Below are positions 17,111-27,635 of a DNA stretch of 64,000 bases, one piece after another. A program made the translations under genes and the position numbers. The notes beneath the pieces were generated by a model. It was given only the letters and a program-made list of their open reading frames with translations. It did not search any database and was not told the origin of the DNA. Within the stretch, counting starts at the first letter, position 1. Each line of letters starts with the position of its first letter. This stretch comes from Varunaivibrio sulfuroxidans (GTDB lineage Bacteria; Pseudomonadota; Alphaproteobacteria; Rhodospirillales; Magnetovibrionaceae): positions 2,183,001-2,247,000 of the forward strand of contig NZ_CP119676.1 of the NCBI RefSeq assembly GCF_029318635.1. Direction: 5' to 3'.

Positions 17111-18094
17111 ATGGAGACACCGATGATCCGGGGATACGTAAACGACCGAGGGCATCTGCGCGCCGCCGATGATCCGCTGAAAGAAATCGACGACGTCATT
17201 TGGGCCGACCTGACCAATCCCAGCGGCGAGGAGAAGGGCGCTTTGGAAGCGCGCATCGGAATCGGTATTCCCGCGCTCGAAGAGATGGAGGAAATCGAAA
17301 TTTCCAGCCGTCTTTATTACGAAGACGGCGCCGCCTTCATGACCGCGACGCTGCCCGCCCAAACCGACAACGACACGCCGAAGATGTCGCCGGTGACCTT
17401 CGTCTTGGCGGGCAAACGTTTGATTACCGTGCGCTATCACGACCCGCGCGCCTTTCAAACCTTCCCCCTGCGCGCGGCGCGCGTCGCCATGGGATGCACC
17501 AACGGCGAGAACACCTTGATCGCCTTGCTGGAAGCGATCATCGACCGCCTCGCCGATATTTTGGAGCGCGCCGGGCGGGACATCGACCAAATTTCCCGCG
17601 TCGTCTTTCAGCACAACGGGAACAACCCGACGAAAAGCCGAGATTTTCAAAAAGTCCTCGAAGACATCGGCCTTAAGGGCGACTTGACCTCGAACATCCG
17701 CGACAGCCTGATGACCCTGGAACGTTTGATCGGCTTTTTGGGCCAGGTGACGACGCAGCGTAAAAGCGACAAGGATATTCGCGCCCGGCACAAGACGCTC
17801 TCGCGTGACGCCCATTCGCTGACCGATCACGCCAGCTTCCTGTCGCAAAAAATCACCTTCCTGCTCGACGCCACCTTGGGCATGATCAATATCGAACAGA
17901 ACGCCATCATCAAAATTTTCTCGGTCGCCGCCGTTGTTTTCCTGCCGCCGACCCTGATCGCCTCCATCTACGGCATGAACTTCGCCTTTATCCCCGAATT
18001 GAAATGGCATTTCGGGTATCCGCTTTCACTGGTCTTGATGGTTGTTTCTGCGATCCTGCCGTTCTGGTATTTCAAGCGCCGCGGTTGGCTTTAA
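17111..18094 (+). CDS. corA: CorA-family magnesium/divalent cation transporter
   Basis: This 327-residue protein has a large cytoplasmic alpha/beta-helical domain followed by two C-terminal membrane segments. The pore signature GMN is present in LIASIYGMNFAFIPE, just after the first membrane helix (VAAVVFLPPTLIASIYG). The C-terminus ends in a basic tail (WYFKRRGWL), as in CorA pentamers. CorA mediates Mg2+, and sometimes Co2+ or Ni2+, flux across the inner membrane. The start could also be the ATG at 17123 (MIRGYVNDRG). No Mg2+ riboswitch was recognised upstream. Confidence 0.9.
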   Translation: METPMIRGYVNDRGHLRAADDPLKEIDDVIWADLTNPSGEEKGALEARIGIGIPALEEMEEIEISSRLYYEDGAAFMTATLPAQTDNDTPKMSPVTFVLAGKRLITVRYHDPRAFQTFPLRAARVAMGCTNGENTLIALLEAIIDRLADILERAGRDIDQISRVVFQHNGNNPTKSRDFQKVLEDIGLKGDLTSNIRDSLMTLERLIGFLGQVTTQRKSDKDIRARHKTLSRDAHSLTDHASFLSQKITFLLDATLGMINIEQNAIIKIFSVAAVVFLPPTLIASIYGMNFAFIPELKWHFGYPLSLVLMVVSAILPFWYFKRRGWL

Positions 18095-18219
18095 AAATTA
18101 CGCCTCCCGAAATATTCCCGCTTTGAATATATGCCGAGCACTCTTTACGATCCTCTTTGGGCGTCAAATCGTCTGCATGCAAGTTGACGTTGGGCGATTA
18201 TTCACGGGGGGGGCGTGAG

Positions 18220-19323
18220 ATGGCTGCTGAAAAAACGGATCAGAATAAAGATGTCGCCACCTCTCTGAAAGACGCATGGGGGTGGTACAAGGCATGCGAT
18301 CAAAAGCCTACCCTGACATTCCTTGCGGTGAGCGTTTATTTATTTCTTATCGCCATTTATTGCGTGAAGCGCGGCATCAATTACTTCGATTTCGTCTCGT
18401 CGATTAGCGCCGGGCTCTTCACCCTTGGCATGATGACCGGGCTGTGGTTCACGGTGTTGTATTTTCTTTATTATCTTCCCGTCGAAGCTGTCAAAAAAAT
18501 GCAAGAGGAATTGAAAACCACGAATTTGGCTAGTGCGATACTGGCGGTCTCGCCCTTCGCGATCCTCTTATCCGGTGCCGGCATATATGGTTTTCTTAAA
18601 CAAAATGGGATGCGCGAGGGAATCTATCCTCTTGCCGCAATTCTGGTGGTGGTGGGGTTATTTTTGGTGAGCGTCGTCGCCTGCAACCCACGGAAAATCA
18701 AAAGCCTACTTACTGACCGTTCCGGAAAATCAGTCAACGGATTGATCATGTTATGCGCTCAACTCGTGTTGGCTATAACAGTCACGCAGGTAATTTTTCA
18801 GGCGCTTTCCTCCGTCCCCAGTATCGCAGGAATAAAGGTCCCATTGTGGGTCGCTCTCTTGGTTATGATGTCGACGGTCATCGGGATTCTATTTTTGCCA
18901 ATCTGGATCAGCCTTCATTGGCCGTCTAAAAATCTTCAGCAAATGGCGGGGCGCGCTACTGGGGTTTTAATTCTCATGGTCTTTATTTTCCCCGGTGGAG
19001 GTCGTTTTGTCGATGCGTCTCTTTTTTTAATGGGCGCAGGCGGTGGCATGCAGCAGGTGGTGTTGCTGGACGGCAAGGTGGATGACGCCTTGACAGAAGC
19101 CCTCGCGAAGGCTTCGGGGCACTGCGAGATCGATACAAAACCGAATGCGTATTGCGCCCCCATACGGTTCATATCCGCAAACAATACGTATGTCGCCATC
19201 AACGATGTCGCGCCGACGGGCATTCTTGAATGGTTGAGTGCGTTATGGCGATCGAAGGAATCCCTCGTCATCCCAAACCGCATGATCCTTGCGCGCTATC
19301 CGCCGCCAAAGGAGCTCCAATAA
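18220..19323 (+). CDS. Uncharacterised multi-pass membrane protein
   Basis: This 367-residue protein has about seven hydrophobic segments, for example LTFLAVSVYLFLIAIYC, GLWFTVLYFLYYLPV, ILVVVGLFLVSVVAC and VALLVMMSTVIGILFLPIW. They are followed by a ~100-residue soluble tail containing two spaced cysteines (HCEIDTKPNAYCAP). The ATG at 18220 follows a G-rich ribosome site and is preferred over the longer frame from 18157. No family was recognised. It stands alone, convergent with the sigma-54 response regulator. A transport or sensing role is possible but unsupported. Confidence 0.7.
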   Translation: MAAEKTDQNKDVATSLKDAWGWYKACDQKPTLTFLAVSVYLFLIAIYCVKRGINYFDFVSSISAGLFTLGMMTGLWFTVLYFLYYLPVEAVKKMQEELKTTNLASAILAVSPFAILLSGAGIYGFLKQNGMREGIYPLAAILVVVGLFLVSVVACNPRKIKSLLTDRSGKSVNGLIMLCAQLVLAITVTQVIFQALSSVPSIAGIKVPLWVALLVMMSTVIGILFLPIWISLHWPSKNLQQMAGRATGVLILMVFIFPGGGRFVDASLFLMGAGGGMQQVVLLDGKVDDALTEALAKASGHCEIDTKPNAYCAPIRFISANNTYVAINDVAPTGILEWLSALWRSKESLVIPNRMILARYPPPKELQ

Positions 19324-19369
19324 AAAATTAAGGTGCGCTTTCCGAGGGGCGCGATCGCGCGGGGAGCCT

Positions 19370-20697
<1,328 letters not shown>

Positions 20698-20701
<4 letters not shown>

Positions 20702-22185
20702 GGCCTCTCCTCGTTGGTGCTCTCGGTCTCGTTTTTGGGCAGGGCGAGGCGAACCTTGAACTCGACCTCGCCGTCGGCGCTGCGGGCGTCGATCCGCCCG
20801 CCCAGTTGCTCGACAAGCTGGTAGGTCACCCACAGACCCAGCCCGTGGCCGCCCTCCTGGAAGGAAACGAAGGGTTCGAACAGGCGTTCCAGCCGTTCGG
20901 GGGGAATGGGCTCGCCGGCGTTGCGCACGCGAATTTCCAAGGCCTTGTCGATCACGGCCACCGACGCGCGGACCCAACCGTCGCCTTGCGTGCGCGCGGC
21001 CTTCGCCGCGTTTTGCAACAGGTTGATCAGAATCTGACGCACCGCCCCGGCGGGAAACGGCAGGCGACCGGGCAGCGTGAACTCGAAGACGAAGTTGACG
21101 TGCTCCTTGGTGATTTCGTGGCGCAGCAGGGTTTGGACATCTTCGATGTCGCGGCTTTCCAGCCAACGTTTCTGGGGCCGCGCCTCGACAAGAAGGGCCC
21201 CCACCGTATCGCGGATTTGCAAAAGCCCCCGTTCGATGATGGCGAAGGTGCGCCCGGTGCGCTCATCGAGGTCCCCGCGCCGTTTCAGGGTATCGAGCGC
21301 CGTCAACATGCCCGATAGGGGGTTGTTGATCTCGTGGGCGATTCCCGCCGTCAGCCGGCCCATGGCGGCGAGACGTTCGGAGCTGATCATGCCGCGTTCG
21401 AGGGCGGCTTTTTCCTGCAACACATCGACCATCGAGTTATAGGCCTCGAACATGCGGCCAAGCTCGTCGCGATAGCCGTAAATTTTCGCATCCAGTCGTT
21501 CCGGCGGGGCGTTTTCGATGTTTTCCATGCGTGCCGCCAGCTTTAGCAGGGGGACCGCCATGCGCTGCCCCCAATACCAGTTCAAGGGCAGCAGGATGGC
21601 GAGAATTAAAATTCCCCAGACGGCGCCGCCCGACGCCGTCTTGAGAAAAGACGCATTGAGGTCCGAGCGCGAGTGGCGCAAAAGCAACGTGCCGAGGTTG
21701 AGGCCGCCGTCGTTGATCGGGACCGCGACGAAAAGGTATTGGGATTTTTCCGGCTCGAAGACCGCCGTCTTGGTCAGTCCGCTTTCGGGGATATGCTTGA
21801 AAATCGCGCGAAAATCACCGCCGTGCTCGGTGATGTCGCTCAACATGGGAAAGCGCACGGGGTCGCTTGAGACGAAGATGCGCCGATCGGGGCTGACGAC
21901 GAAAATGGTTTCCGGGCGCACGCCGCTTTTCGAGACCGTCTCGCTGAACGGGGCGCGGATAATCTCGAAAGCCCGCCAGACGTTGTCGTGGAGAAGAGTC
22001 GGGATAAGGGTCTTGGACAACGTCTGGCCAAGCCCGGTGGAACTGGTGACCAATGCGCCCTTTAAATTGTCGTAGGACCGATACATCAGTGCGGCGGAGA
22101 CCGATAGGGTCGAAAAAATAATCAACCCCGCCCCCCACAGGGGGATTTTTTGCCGCAAGCTGAGATCAAACAAGCGCCGGATCAC
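20698..22185 (-). CDS. Membrane sensor histidine kinase of the respiratory module (AioS/ArxS/TtrS-like position)
   Basis: This 495-residue kinase has a first membrane helix near residues 17-34, a periplasmic sensor of about 150 residues, a second helix at about 186-204 (GGAVWGILILAILLPLNWY) and a HAMP linker. The DHp domain carries H284 (GIAHEINNPLSG) and the HATPase has the N box (LINLLQNAAKAA) and G box (GHGLGLWVTYQL). It overlaps both neighbours by four bases, so sensor binding protein, kinase and regulator are translationally coupled. It should read the ligand state of the binding protein encoded upstream and phosphorylate the sigma-54 regulator downstream. Confidence 0.9.
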
Positions 22186-23066
22186 CGTGGAGAATACTCC
22201 CCGAAGGCGCGCATCATTTGCGCGACGCTGTCGTAAATGGCTGGATTTTGAACGCTGAATCCCCCGATGTTGAGGCCGTCTAGGATTTTTCGGCCCTCGG
22301 GGTCGTCGGCCATGTCCATTAACAACGCCTGCATTTTCGTGAAATCAGATTCCGAAACGGTGGCGTCCGAGGCCACCAGGGGCGGCGCGCCGTATTCCGG
22401 CGAGCGCCAGGCGATCCGCGTCTTCGCCGTCAGTTCGGGTTCGACCTTGTTCAGGGTGTCCCAGACGTAGCTGTCCACGGCGCCGCCGTTGGCCAGCCCG
22501 GCGGCGACCGCCTCGATGACCTTGCGGTGCGACCAGGTAAAAAAGGTCTTGCGGAAATAATGCGCCGGATCATCGCCTTGGCGGCGGATTTCAAAGCGCG
22601 GCGAAAGATATCCGGTGTTCGAATAAGGGTCGGCGTAGGCGAAGATTTTGCCGCGCAGGTCGGGGTATCCCCGGGTCGTGCCATCGGCGCTGCCGACGAT
22701 CAAATACGACCGGTAGGTGGGCCGACCCTGATACAAGGGGACCGCCATCAGGCGAACGATGTGCCGCAGCGTCAGGTACGGATAATCGCAGATCCAAGCG
22801 AAATCGAGTTGATTGAGGCGCAGCAGGTTCATGGTTTCCTGATAGCTGTCGCGCTGTACGAAGACCACTTTTCGGCCCAATCGCTTGGTCAGGTAGACCC
22901 GCCACCTTTCGAGCAGTAGATGTTGATCGTGCAGGAAGGCGGGGGTCACGCCGAAGCGGATGTCCCGGCGCTCGGCGGCCAGCGCCCCGGGGATCGCCGC
23001 CATCGCCGTCAGCGCCGCGGCGCCCCGGATGAACCCGCGGCGGGTTCGCCATCGTAACATCGTCAT
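22182..23066 (-). CDS. TAT-exported PhnD-like periplasmic binding protein (AioX/ArxX-like sensor component)
   Basis: This 294-residue protein begins with a twin-arginine signal (RTRRGFIRGAAALTAMAAIP). Its mature part is of the phosphate/phosphonate-binding type (DIRFGVTPAFLHDQHLLLER, then LDFAWICDYPYL). The ATG at 23066 is supported by AAAGGAAAACGAG upstream. No transporter genes follow; it is coupled to a histidine kinase, as in aioXSR and arxXSR, where the binding protein is the ligand sensor. C93 lies in the segment where AioX uses a cysteine to bind arsenite. Related proteins also carry a cysteine there, so the ligand is open: arsenite, a sulfur oxyanion, selenite or other. Confidence 0.8.
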   Translation of the reverse strand: MTMLRWRTRRGFIRGAAALTAMAAIPGALAAERRDIRFGVTPAFLHDQHLLLERWRVYLTKRLGRKVVFVQRDSYQETMNLLRLNQLDFAWICDYPYLTLRHIVRLMAVPLYQGRPTYRSYLIVGSADGTTRGYPDLRGKIFAYADPYSNTGYLSPRFEIRRQGDDPAHYFRKTFFTWSHRKVIEAVAAGLANGGAVDSYVWDTLNKVEPELTAKTRIAWRSPEYGAPPLVASDATVSESDFTKMQALLMDMADDPEGRKILDGLNIGGFSVQNPAIYDSVAQMMRAFGEYSPR

Positions 23067-23227
23067 GGCTCGTTTTCCTTTCGATGTTTCCATTTCGTAA
23101 CACCCCTGGCGTCTTTTTTCGCCGCGGTTTCGAAAGCGTAACGCGATCGCGCCCCGGCCCCTGTGTGGATTGGATATGAATGTAATTTTTATGTTTGTTT
23201 TCAAACGGATAAATATTTTTTGCCGAG

Positions 23228-23242
23228 TGGCATGAAAGATGC
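23228..23242 (+). promoter_or_regulatory. Sigma-54 (-24/-12) promoter of the molybdoenzyme operon
   Basis: TGGCATGAAAGATGC fits the consensus TGGCACG-N4-TTGC with exact spacing and intact GG and GC. It lies in the 320-bp divergent gap 23067-23386, about 145 bp before the iron-sulfur subunit gene, and points toward it. An AT-rich stretch (about 23179-23221) with the inverted repeat GTTTG-TTTT-CAAAC (23193-23206) lies just upstream. A sigma-54 activator is encoded in the divergent operon. Nothing else was recognised in this gap. Confidence 0.75.
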
Positions 23243-23386
23243 GGTGTGGGAAATGGAAGCTTAACACCATTGCGCGGCGATGGCCCTCGATTTGTCGGGG
23301 GCGCGGGTCGCTTCCGGTTTGTGTCCGGGGCCGCTTAAACACTTAAGTCTTTGGACGGCGCGCGTCAATGACGGGGGAAAAAACCC

Positions 23387-24145
23387 ATGAACGAGGCAAG
23401 ATGCATGAATCAAGATAAAGGAGTCTCTCGGCGAAGCGCCCTCAAGCAATTGGGGACCGGCGCCGCCGCCGCGGCTGCCGTGGCGGCGTCACCCGCCGCC
23501 GCTCTCGGCGCTACGCCGGCCAAACGCTACGCCATGGTCATCGATACGCGCAAGTGCGTCGGTTGCCATGCCTGCAGCGTTTCGTGCAAGACGGAGAACG
23601 ACGTCCCGCTGGGCGAAACCCGCTCTTGGGTGGAATACATCGAGAAGGGCGATTTCCCCGAGGTTCGGCGGAGTTTCCTGCCGCGCCTGTGCAACCAGTG
23701 CGAAAAACCGCAGTGCGTTTCCGTCTGCCCGACCGGCGCCACGTACAAGCGCAAAGAAGACGGCATCGTGGTGATCGACAGCAACGTGTGCATCGGCTGC
23801 AAATATTGCGTCCAGGCGTGTCCTTACGGGATGCGCTTCATCAACCCGACGACGGGGGCCGCCGACAAATGCGACTTCTGCCTGCACCGGGTGGAGAACG
23901 GCCTCGTTCCCGCGTGCGTCAATACCTGTCAGGGAAAAGCGCGCATTTTCGGCGATCTCAACGATCCCGACAGCGTCGTCTCGAAGGCCGTGCGCGCCAA
24001 CGCGCTGACGGTCCTTCGCCCCGAGATGGGAACGGGTCCTATGGTTTTTTATATCGATGCGGATCATACCGATGCGCGCGATGCGGCGCGTTTGGGAACG
24101 TATGTGCGCATTGAAACCAACCGTCGCCAGCAAGAGAGGGTCTAG
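23387..24145 (+). CDS. Iron-sulfur electron-transfer subunit of a molybdopterin oxidoreductase (TtrB/PsrB type)
   Basis: This 252-residue protein has a twin-arginine signal (VSRRSALKQLGTGAAAAAAV) and four ferredoxin-type cysteine clusters: CVGCHACSVSC (C57-C67), CNQCEKPQCVSVC, CIGCKYCVQAC and CDFCLHRVENGLVPAC with CVNTC. It should carry four [4Fe-4S] centres and pass electrons between the NrfD quinone subunit and the molybdopterin subunit outside the cytoplasmic membrane. The ATG at 23405 is an alternative start. It is the first gene of a B-C-A-D operon behind a sigma-54 promoter. The order matches ttrBCA. Confidence 0.9.
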   Translation: MNEARCMNQDKGVSRRSALKQLGTGAAAAAAVAASPAAALGATPAKRYAMVIDTRKCVGCHACSVSCKTENDVPLGETRSWVEYIEKGDFPEVRRSFLPRLCNQCEKPQCVSVCPTGATYKRKEDGIVVIDSNVCIGCKYCVQACPYGMRFINPTTGAADKCDFCLHRVENGLVPACVNTCQGKARIFGDLNDPDSVVSKAVRANALTVLRPEMGTGPMVFYIDADHTDARDAARLGTYVRIETNRRQQERV

Positions 24146-24147
24146 TC

Positions 24148-25095
24148 ATGCATGAGTTACATTGGGGTCTTCCCGTCATTCTGTATCTGTTTCTCGGCGG
24201 CCTGGGCGCCGGCGCCGGCGCGGTCAGCGCCTCGGTGCTGCTGCGTTCGGGCGGCGGGGACCGTCCGGGGTCGGGCTTCGATATCGCGCGCTGGGGCGCG
24301 CTGATCGCGCCTTTTCCGGTGATCGTGGGAACCGGCATGATCGTTTTCGAACTGGGCAGTTTTCAGGCCGGAAACTGGTTTCGCTTCGTCAATCTTTTCA
24401 AGGTGATTAACCTGTCTCCGATGTCTATCGGAACCTGGCTCCTGTCGCTGTTCATCCTCGTCAGTCTGGCCTACGCTTACACCTTTTTCATGAAGGACCC
24501 GCGTCCCGGCGACGCGCGCCATTCCCTGCGCAAGATGCTGGCCTGGGCGATGGTTCCCCTCGGCGTCGGCGTCGCCCTGTATACCGGTATCTTGTTGGGC
24601 GCCCTTCCCGCCCGTCCGTTCTGGAACTCACCCATTTTGGCGTTGTTGTTCCTGGTTTCGGCGCTGTCTACCGGGGTGGCGGCGATCTTGCTGGCGCGGG
24701 CCATTTTTAGAGAGGCCACGCATCACCAGGAAGTCGCAAGAAGCACGTACCTGATGACCTCGTCGGATCTTCTGCTGATCGCTTTCGAGATCGCCGTTGT
24801 TTTCCTATTTATCATGTACGCTCACCTGACGATCGGAAATACCGAGGCCGCGGTCGCGGTTATTCTCGGCGGTCGGTTGACGTCGTTGTTCTGGCTTGGT
24901 TTCGTGGCTCTTGGCTTGGCCATCCCCGCGGCGATCGAGCTCAAATACGTCATCCCGACGCTCCTTTATCAGAAACAGTACGTCATGCCGCGAAGTATTG
25001 AGATCGCCGTGTGCACCTTGGTGCTGATCGGGGGCTTCATGTTGCGTTACATCGTCGTCGTGGCCGGCCAGATCACCGGCCCGGTTGGAATTTGA
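24148..25095 (+). CDS. NrfD/PsrC-type membrane quinone subunit
   Basis: This 315-residue membrane protein has about eight hydrophobic segments, starting with LPVILYLFLGGLGAGAGAVS and including LSPMSIGTWLLSLFILVSLA and FLFIMYAHLTIG. The glycine-rich first helix and the PMSIGTW segment are typical of NrfD/PsrC proteins, which hold the quinone site and anchor the iron-sulfur subunit. It follows the B gene by two bases and precedes the catalytic subunit gene by 11 bases. No haem-binding motif is visible, so electrons enter or leave as quinol or quinone. Confidence 0.9.
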   Translation: MHELHWGLPVILYLFLGGLGAGAGAVSASVLLRSGGGDRPGSGFDIARWGALIAPFPVIVGTGMIVFELGSFQAGNWFRFVNLFKVINLSPMSIGTWLLSLFILVSLAYAYTFFMKDPRPGDARHSLRKMLAWAMVPLGVGVALYTGILLGALPARPFWNSPILALLFLVSALSTGVAAILLARAIFREATHHQEVARSTYLMTSSDLLLIAFEIAVVFLFIMYAHLTIGNTEAAVAVILGGRLTSLFWLGFVALGLAIPAAIELKYVIPTLLYQKQYVMPRSIEIAVCTLVLIGGFMLRYIVVVAGQITGPVGI

Positions 25096-25106
25096 AGGAA
25101 GAAACC

Positions 25107-27635
25107 ATGTTGAATCGTCGTAACTTTTTCAAATTGAGCGCGGCGTCCGCCGCCGCCGGGGTCGCCGGAACCATGACTTTGAAACAGGCCAAAGCCCTGC
25201 CGGCATGGAATGGGGGAAAGGATTTTTCCCACAAGACCGGACGACAACGCAAAGCCGTGCCCAGCGCGTGCCTGCAGTGCGTCACCCGTTGCCCCAACAT
25301 CGCCTATGTCGAGGATGGCCGCGTGGTCAAAATTGAAGGGCAACCCAACTCGATCCGCTCGGAAGGCGTGATGTGCGCCAAGGGACAGGGCGGCGTCAAT
25401 CAGCCCAACGACCCCGACCGCGTGCTCTATCCCCTAAGGCGGGTCGGCGCCCGTGGCGAGGGCAAATGGAAACGCGTTTCCTGGGACGAGGCCTTGGGCG
25501 AAGTGACCGCGCGTCTTCAGAAACTGCGGGACGCGGGAACCCCCGAGAAATTCATGTTCCATTATGGGCGCATGAAGGCCTCGACCAGCAAGATGGTCGG
25601 TGAGTTCCTCAAAACCTTCGGCACCGGGACCATCGGCAACCACACCTCCATCTGCGAGGGCGGAAAATGGGTGGCGCAGGAATACACATGGGGCGCCCAC
25701 TACGACAGTTGGGACTTCGACAACACGCGCTATGTGCTCAACTTCGGTTCGAATGTGCTGGAGGCGGGAACCAACCATATTCCGACATCGCACAGGTTGA
25801 TCCGGGCGATCACCGATCGCAACGTCAAGCTGGTGACCTTCGACGTGCGGCTGTCCAACACGGCGGCCAAATCCAAGGAATGGGTGCCGGTTAAGCCGGG
25901 AGCCGACCTCGCCGTCGTGCTCGCCATGTGCAACGTGGTGATGAACGAGGATCTCTATAAAGGCGACGGCGAGGCCTTCTTGCAGTATTGCAAGGCGACC
26001 GCCAAACACGACGCCACCACGGCGGAAAAAATCGCGTCCCTAAAGGCGCACTTCGCCCCCTACACGCCACAGTGGGCGGCCAAGATCAGCGCCGTTCCCG
26101 CCGAGACCATCGCCCGTATCGCCCGGGAATTCGCGACCACGCATCCGGCGTGCGTGATCAGCTACCGTGGGGCGATCGCCCATTATAACGGCCACGACAC
26201 GGAGCGGGCGATCCAGACCTTGGCGGCGATTACCGGCAACATCGACAACCCCGGCGGGCGCTGCAAGGCGGTTGGCCCGAAATGGCATTACCCCAAGGGC
26301 ATTTCGGAAAAACCGAAGGCGCGCAAGCTCGATATCCTCGACGGGCCCAAGGGCGCGGCGGTCTCGCCGAACCATCATATGAGCCATAACGTCCTGAAGA
26401 TGATCAAGGACGGCAGCAACGGTCGACCGGATATTTACATGACCTATATGTACACGCCGGTCTACGCCAATGGCGAGGTTCAAGAAAATATCGACATCCT
26501 CAAGGATGAAACCCTGGTGCCGTTTTTCGTCAGCGTCAATCCGTTCTATGACGAATCGGCGGCCCTGGCCGATCTGATTCTGCCCGAACCGACCTATACG
26601 GAACGTTGGGATTGGGAGGACATGGTTTCTCCGACCCAGGTCGCCGAATTTTACATTCGCCAGCCGGCGATCAAACCGCTTGGTGATTGCCGCGATTTCG
26701 CCACCGTGGCCTGCGACCTCGCGGAACGTTTGGGGACGCCCCTGGGCTTCAAGACCAAGGAGGAGTTCGTCCGCCTGTCCTGCGAAAAAACGCCGGAAGT
26801 CGCCGCCGTCGGGGGCTTTGAATACATGAAGGCGCAGGGCGTCTATCACGATCCAAAGGCGAAGCCCAGGTACCACAGCTACAAGGTGGAGGTGAGCCCC
26901 GCCGCCTATCAGAAAGACACGGTGGTCTACGATCCGCAAAGCGGCGTCTATTGGGACTGGAAGAAGGTCCATGTCGTCTCCCGGGAGGAGGCCCTTAAAA
27001 AGGGCTATACCCATACCAAACATGCCTACAAGGGCTATGTCGGGCACCGCGTCGGCGATAAGGTCTACTCGGGATTTAAGCCCGACAAGGTCAATACCTC
27101 GGGCTATTTCGAAATCTATTCCAGCATCATGGAGGACAAGGGCCTGGCCCCGCTTCCAACCTGGGTGGGGGTCCCCGAACACGAGAATATGGGGGCCGAC
27201 GATATGATGCTTACGACCTACAAGGTCGCGACCCAGATCCACTCGCGTTCGCAGAACTGCAAGTTCCTGACCGAGGTCAACCACGATAACCCCGCCTGGA
27301 TCAATCCAAAGGATGCCCAGCGCCGCGGCATCAAGGACGGCGACAAGGTGAAGATCACGTCGCCGGTGGGTGGGATCGAAACCGAGGCCAAGGTGACCCC
27401 GGCGGTCAATATCGGAGTGGTTGCGATCTCGCACCACTTCGGTCATTGGCAATACGGTCGTTACGCTTCGGGTCACAAAGCGCCGGAAGGCCGTGACGAC
27501 GATCCGGACCTGCAGCGGATCTGGTGGAAGGATGACCGGGGAGTGCATCCCAACTGGATGATCGCCAACTCGCCCGATCCCATCAATGGGGAACTGCGTT
27601 GGATGGACACCGTCGTCCAAGTGAGGAAGGCATGA
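25107..27635 (+). CDS. Catalytic molybdopterin oxidoreductase subunit (ArrA/ArxA/PsrA/TtrA clade), substrate unknown
   Basis: This 842-residue protein has a twin-arginine signal (NRRNFFKLSAASAAAGVAG). The [4Fe-4S] motif is C55-x2-C58-x3-C62-x27-C90, the spacing of the ArrA/PsrA group. A cysteine at 183 (NHTSICEGGKW) is in the position of the molybdenum ligand. The C-terminal molydopterin-binding region contains the typical NHDNPAWINPKDAQRRGIKDGD-like stretch at about residues 732-752. It should reduce or oxidise an inorganic oxyanion or sulfur compound in the periplasm. Length and the segment FHYGRMKAS before the ligand cysteine do not decide between arsenite, polysulfide, thiosulfate, tetrathionate or selenate. 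The start at 25107 has GAAGGAAG before it. The gene overlaps the chaperone gene by four bases. Confidence 0.85.
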   Translation: MLNRRNFFKLSAASAAAGVAGTMTLKQAKALPAWNGGKDFSHKTGRQRKAVPSACLQCVTRCPNIAYVEDGRVVKIEGQPNSIRSEGVMCAKGQGGVNQPNDPDRVLYPLRRVGARGEGKWKRVSWDEALGEVTARLQKLRDAGTPEKFMFHYGRMKASTSKMVGEFLKTFGTGTIGNHTSICEGGKWVAQEYTWGAHYDSWDFDNTRYVLNFGSNVLEAGTNHIPTSHRLIRAITDRNVKLVTFDVRLSNTAAKSKEWVPVKPGADLAVVLAMCNVVMNEDLYKGDGEAFLQYCKATAKHDATTAEKIASLKAHFAPYTPQWAAKISAVPAETIARIAREFATTHPACVISYRGAIAHYNGHDTERAIQTLAAITGNIDNPGGRCKAVGPKWHYPKGISEKPKARKLDILDGPKGAAVSPNHHMSHNVLKMIKDGSNGRPDIYMTYMYTPVYANGEVQENIDILKDETLVPFFVSVNPFYDESAALADLILPEPTYTERWDWEDMVSPTQVAEFYIRQPAIKPLGDCRDFATVACDLAERLGTPLGFKTKEEFVRLSCEKTPEVAAVGGFEYMKAQGVYHDPKAKPRYHSYKVEVSPAAYQKDTVVYDPQSGVYWDWKKVHVVSREEALKKGYTHTKHAYKGYVGHRVGDKVYSGFKPDKVNTSGYFEIYSSIMEDKGLAPLPTWVGVPEHENMGADDMMLTTYKVATQIHSRSQNCKFLTEVNHDNPAWINPKDAQRRGIKDGDKVKITSPVGGIETEAKVTPAVNIGVVAISHHFGHWQYGRYASGHKAPEGRDDDPDLQRIWWKDDRGVHPNWMIANSPDPINGELRWMDTVVQVRKA

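Noticed and set aside
20702-21166. N-terminal extension of the sigma-54 regulator frame
   Set aside because: It overlaps the kinase gene in another frame and lacks similarity; the receiver domain begins cleanly at 20701.
25107-27635. Naming the molybdoenzyme arxA, ttrA or psrA
   Set aside because: The cysteine spacing and operon layout are shared by several clades, and the active-site segment does not decide. A tree is needed.
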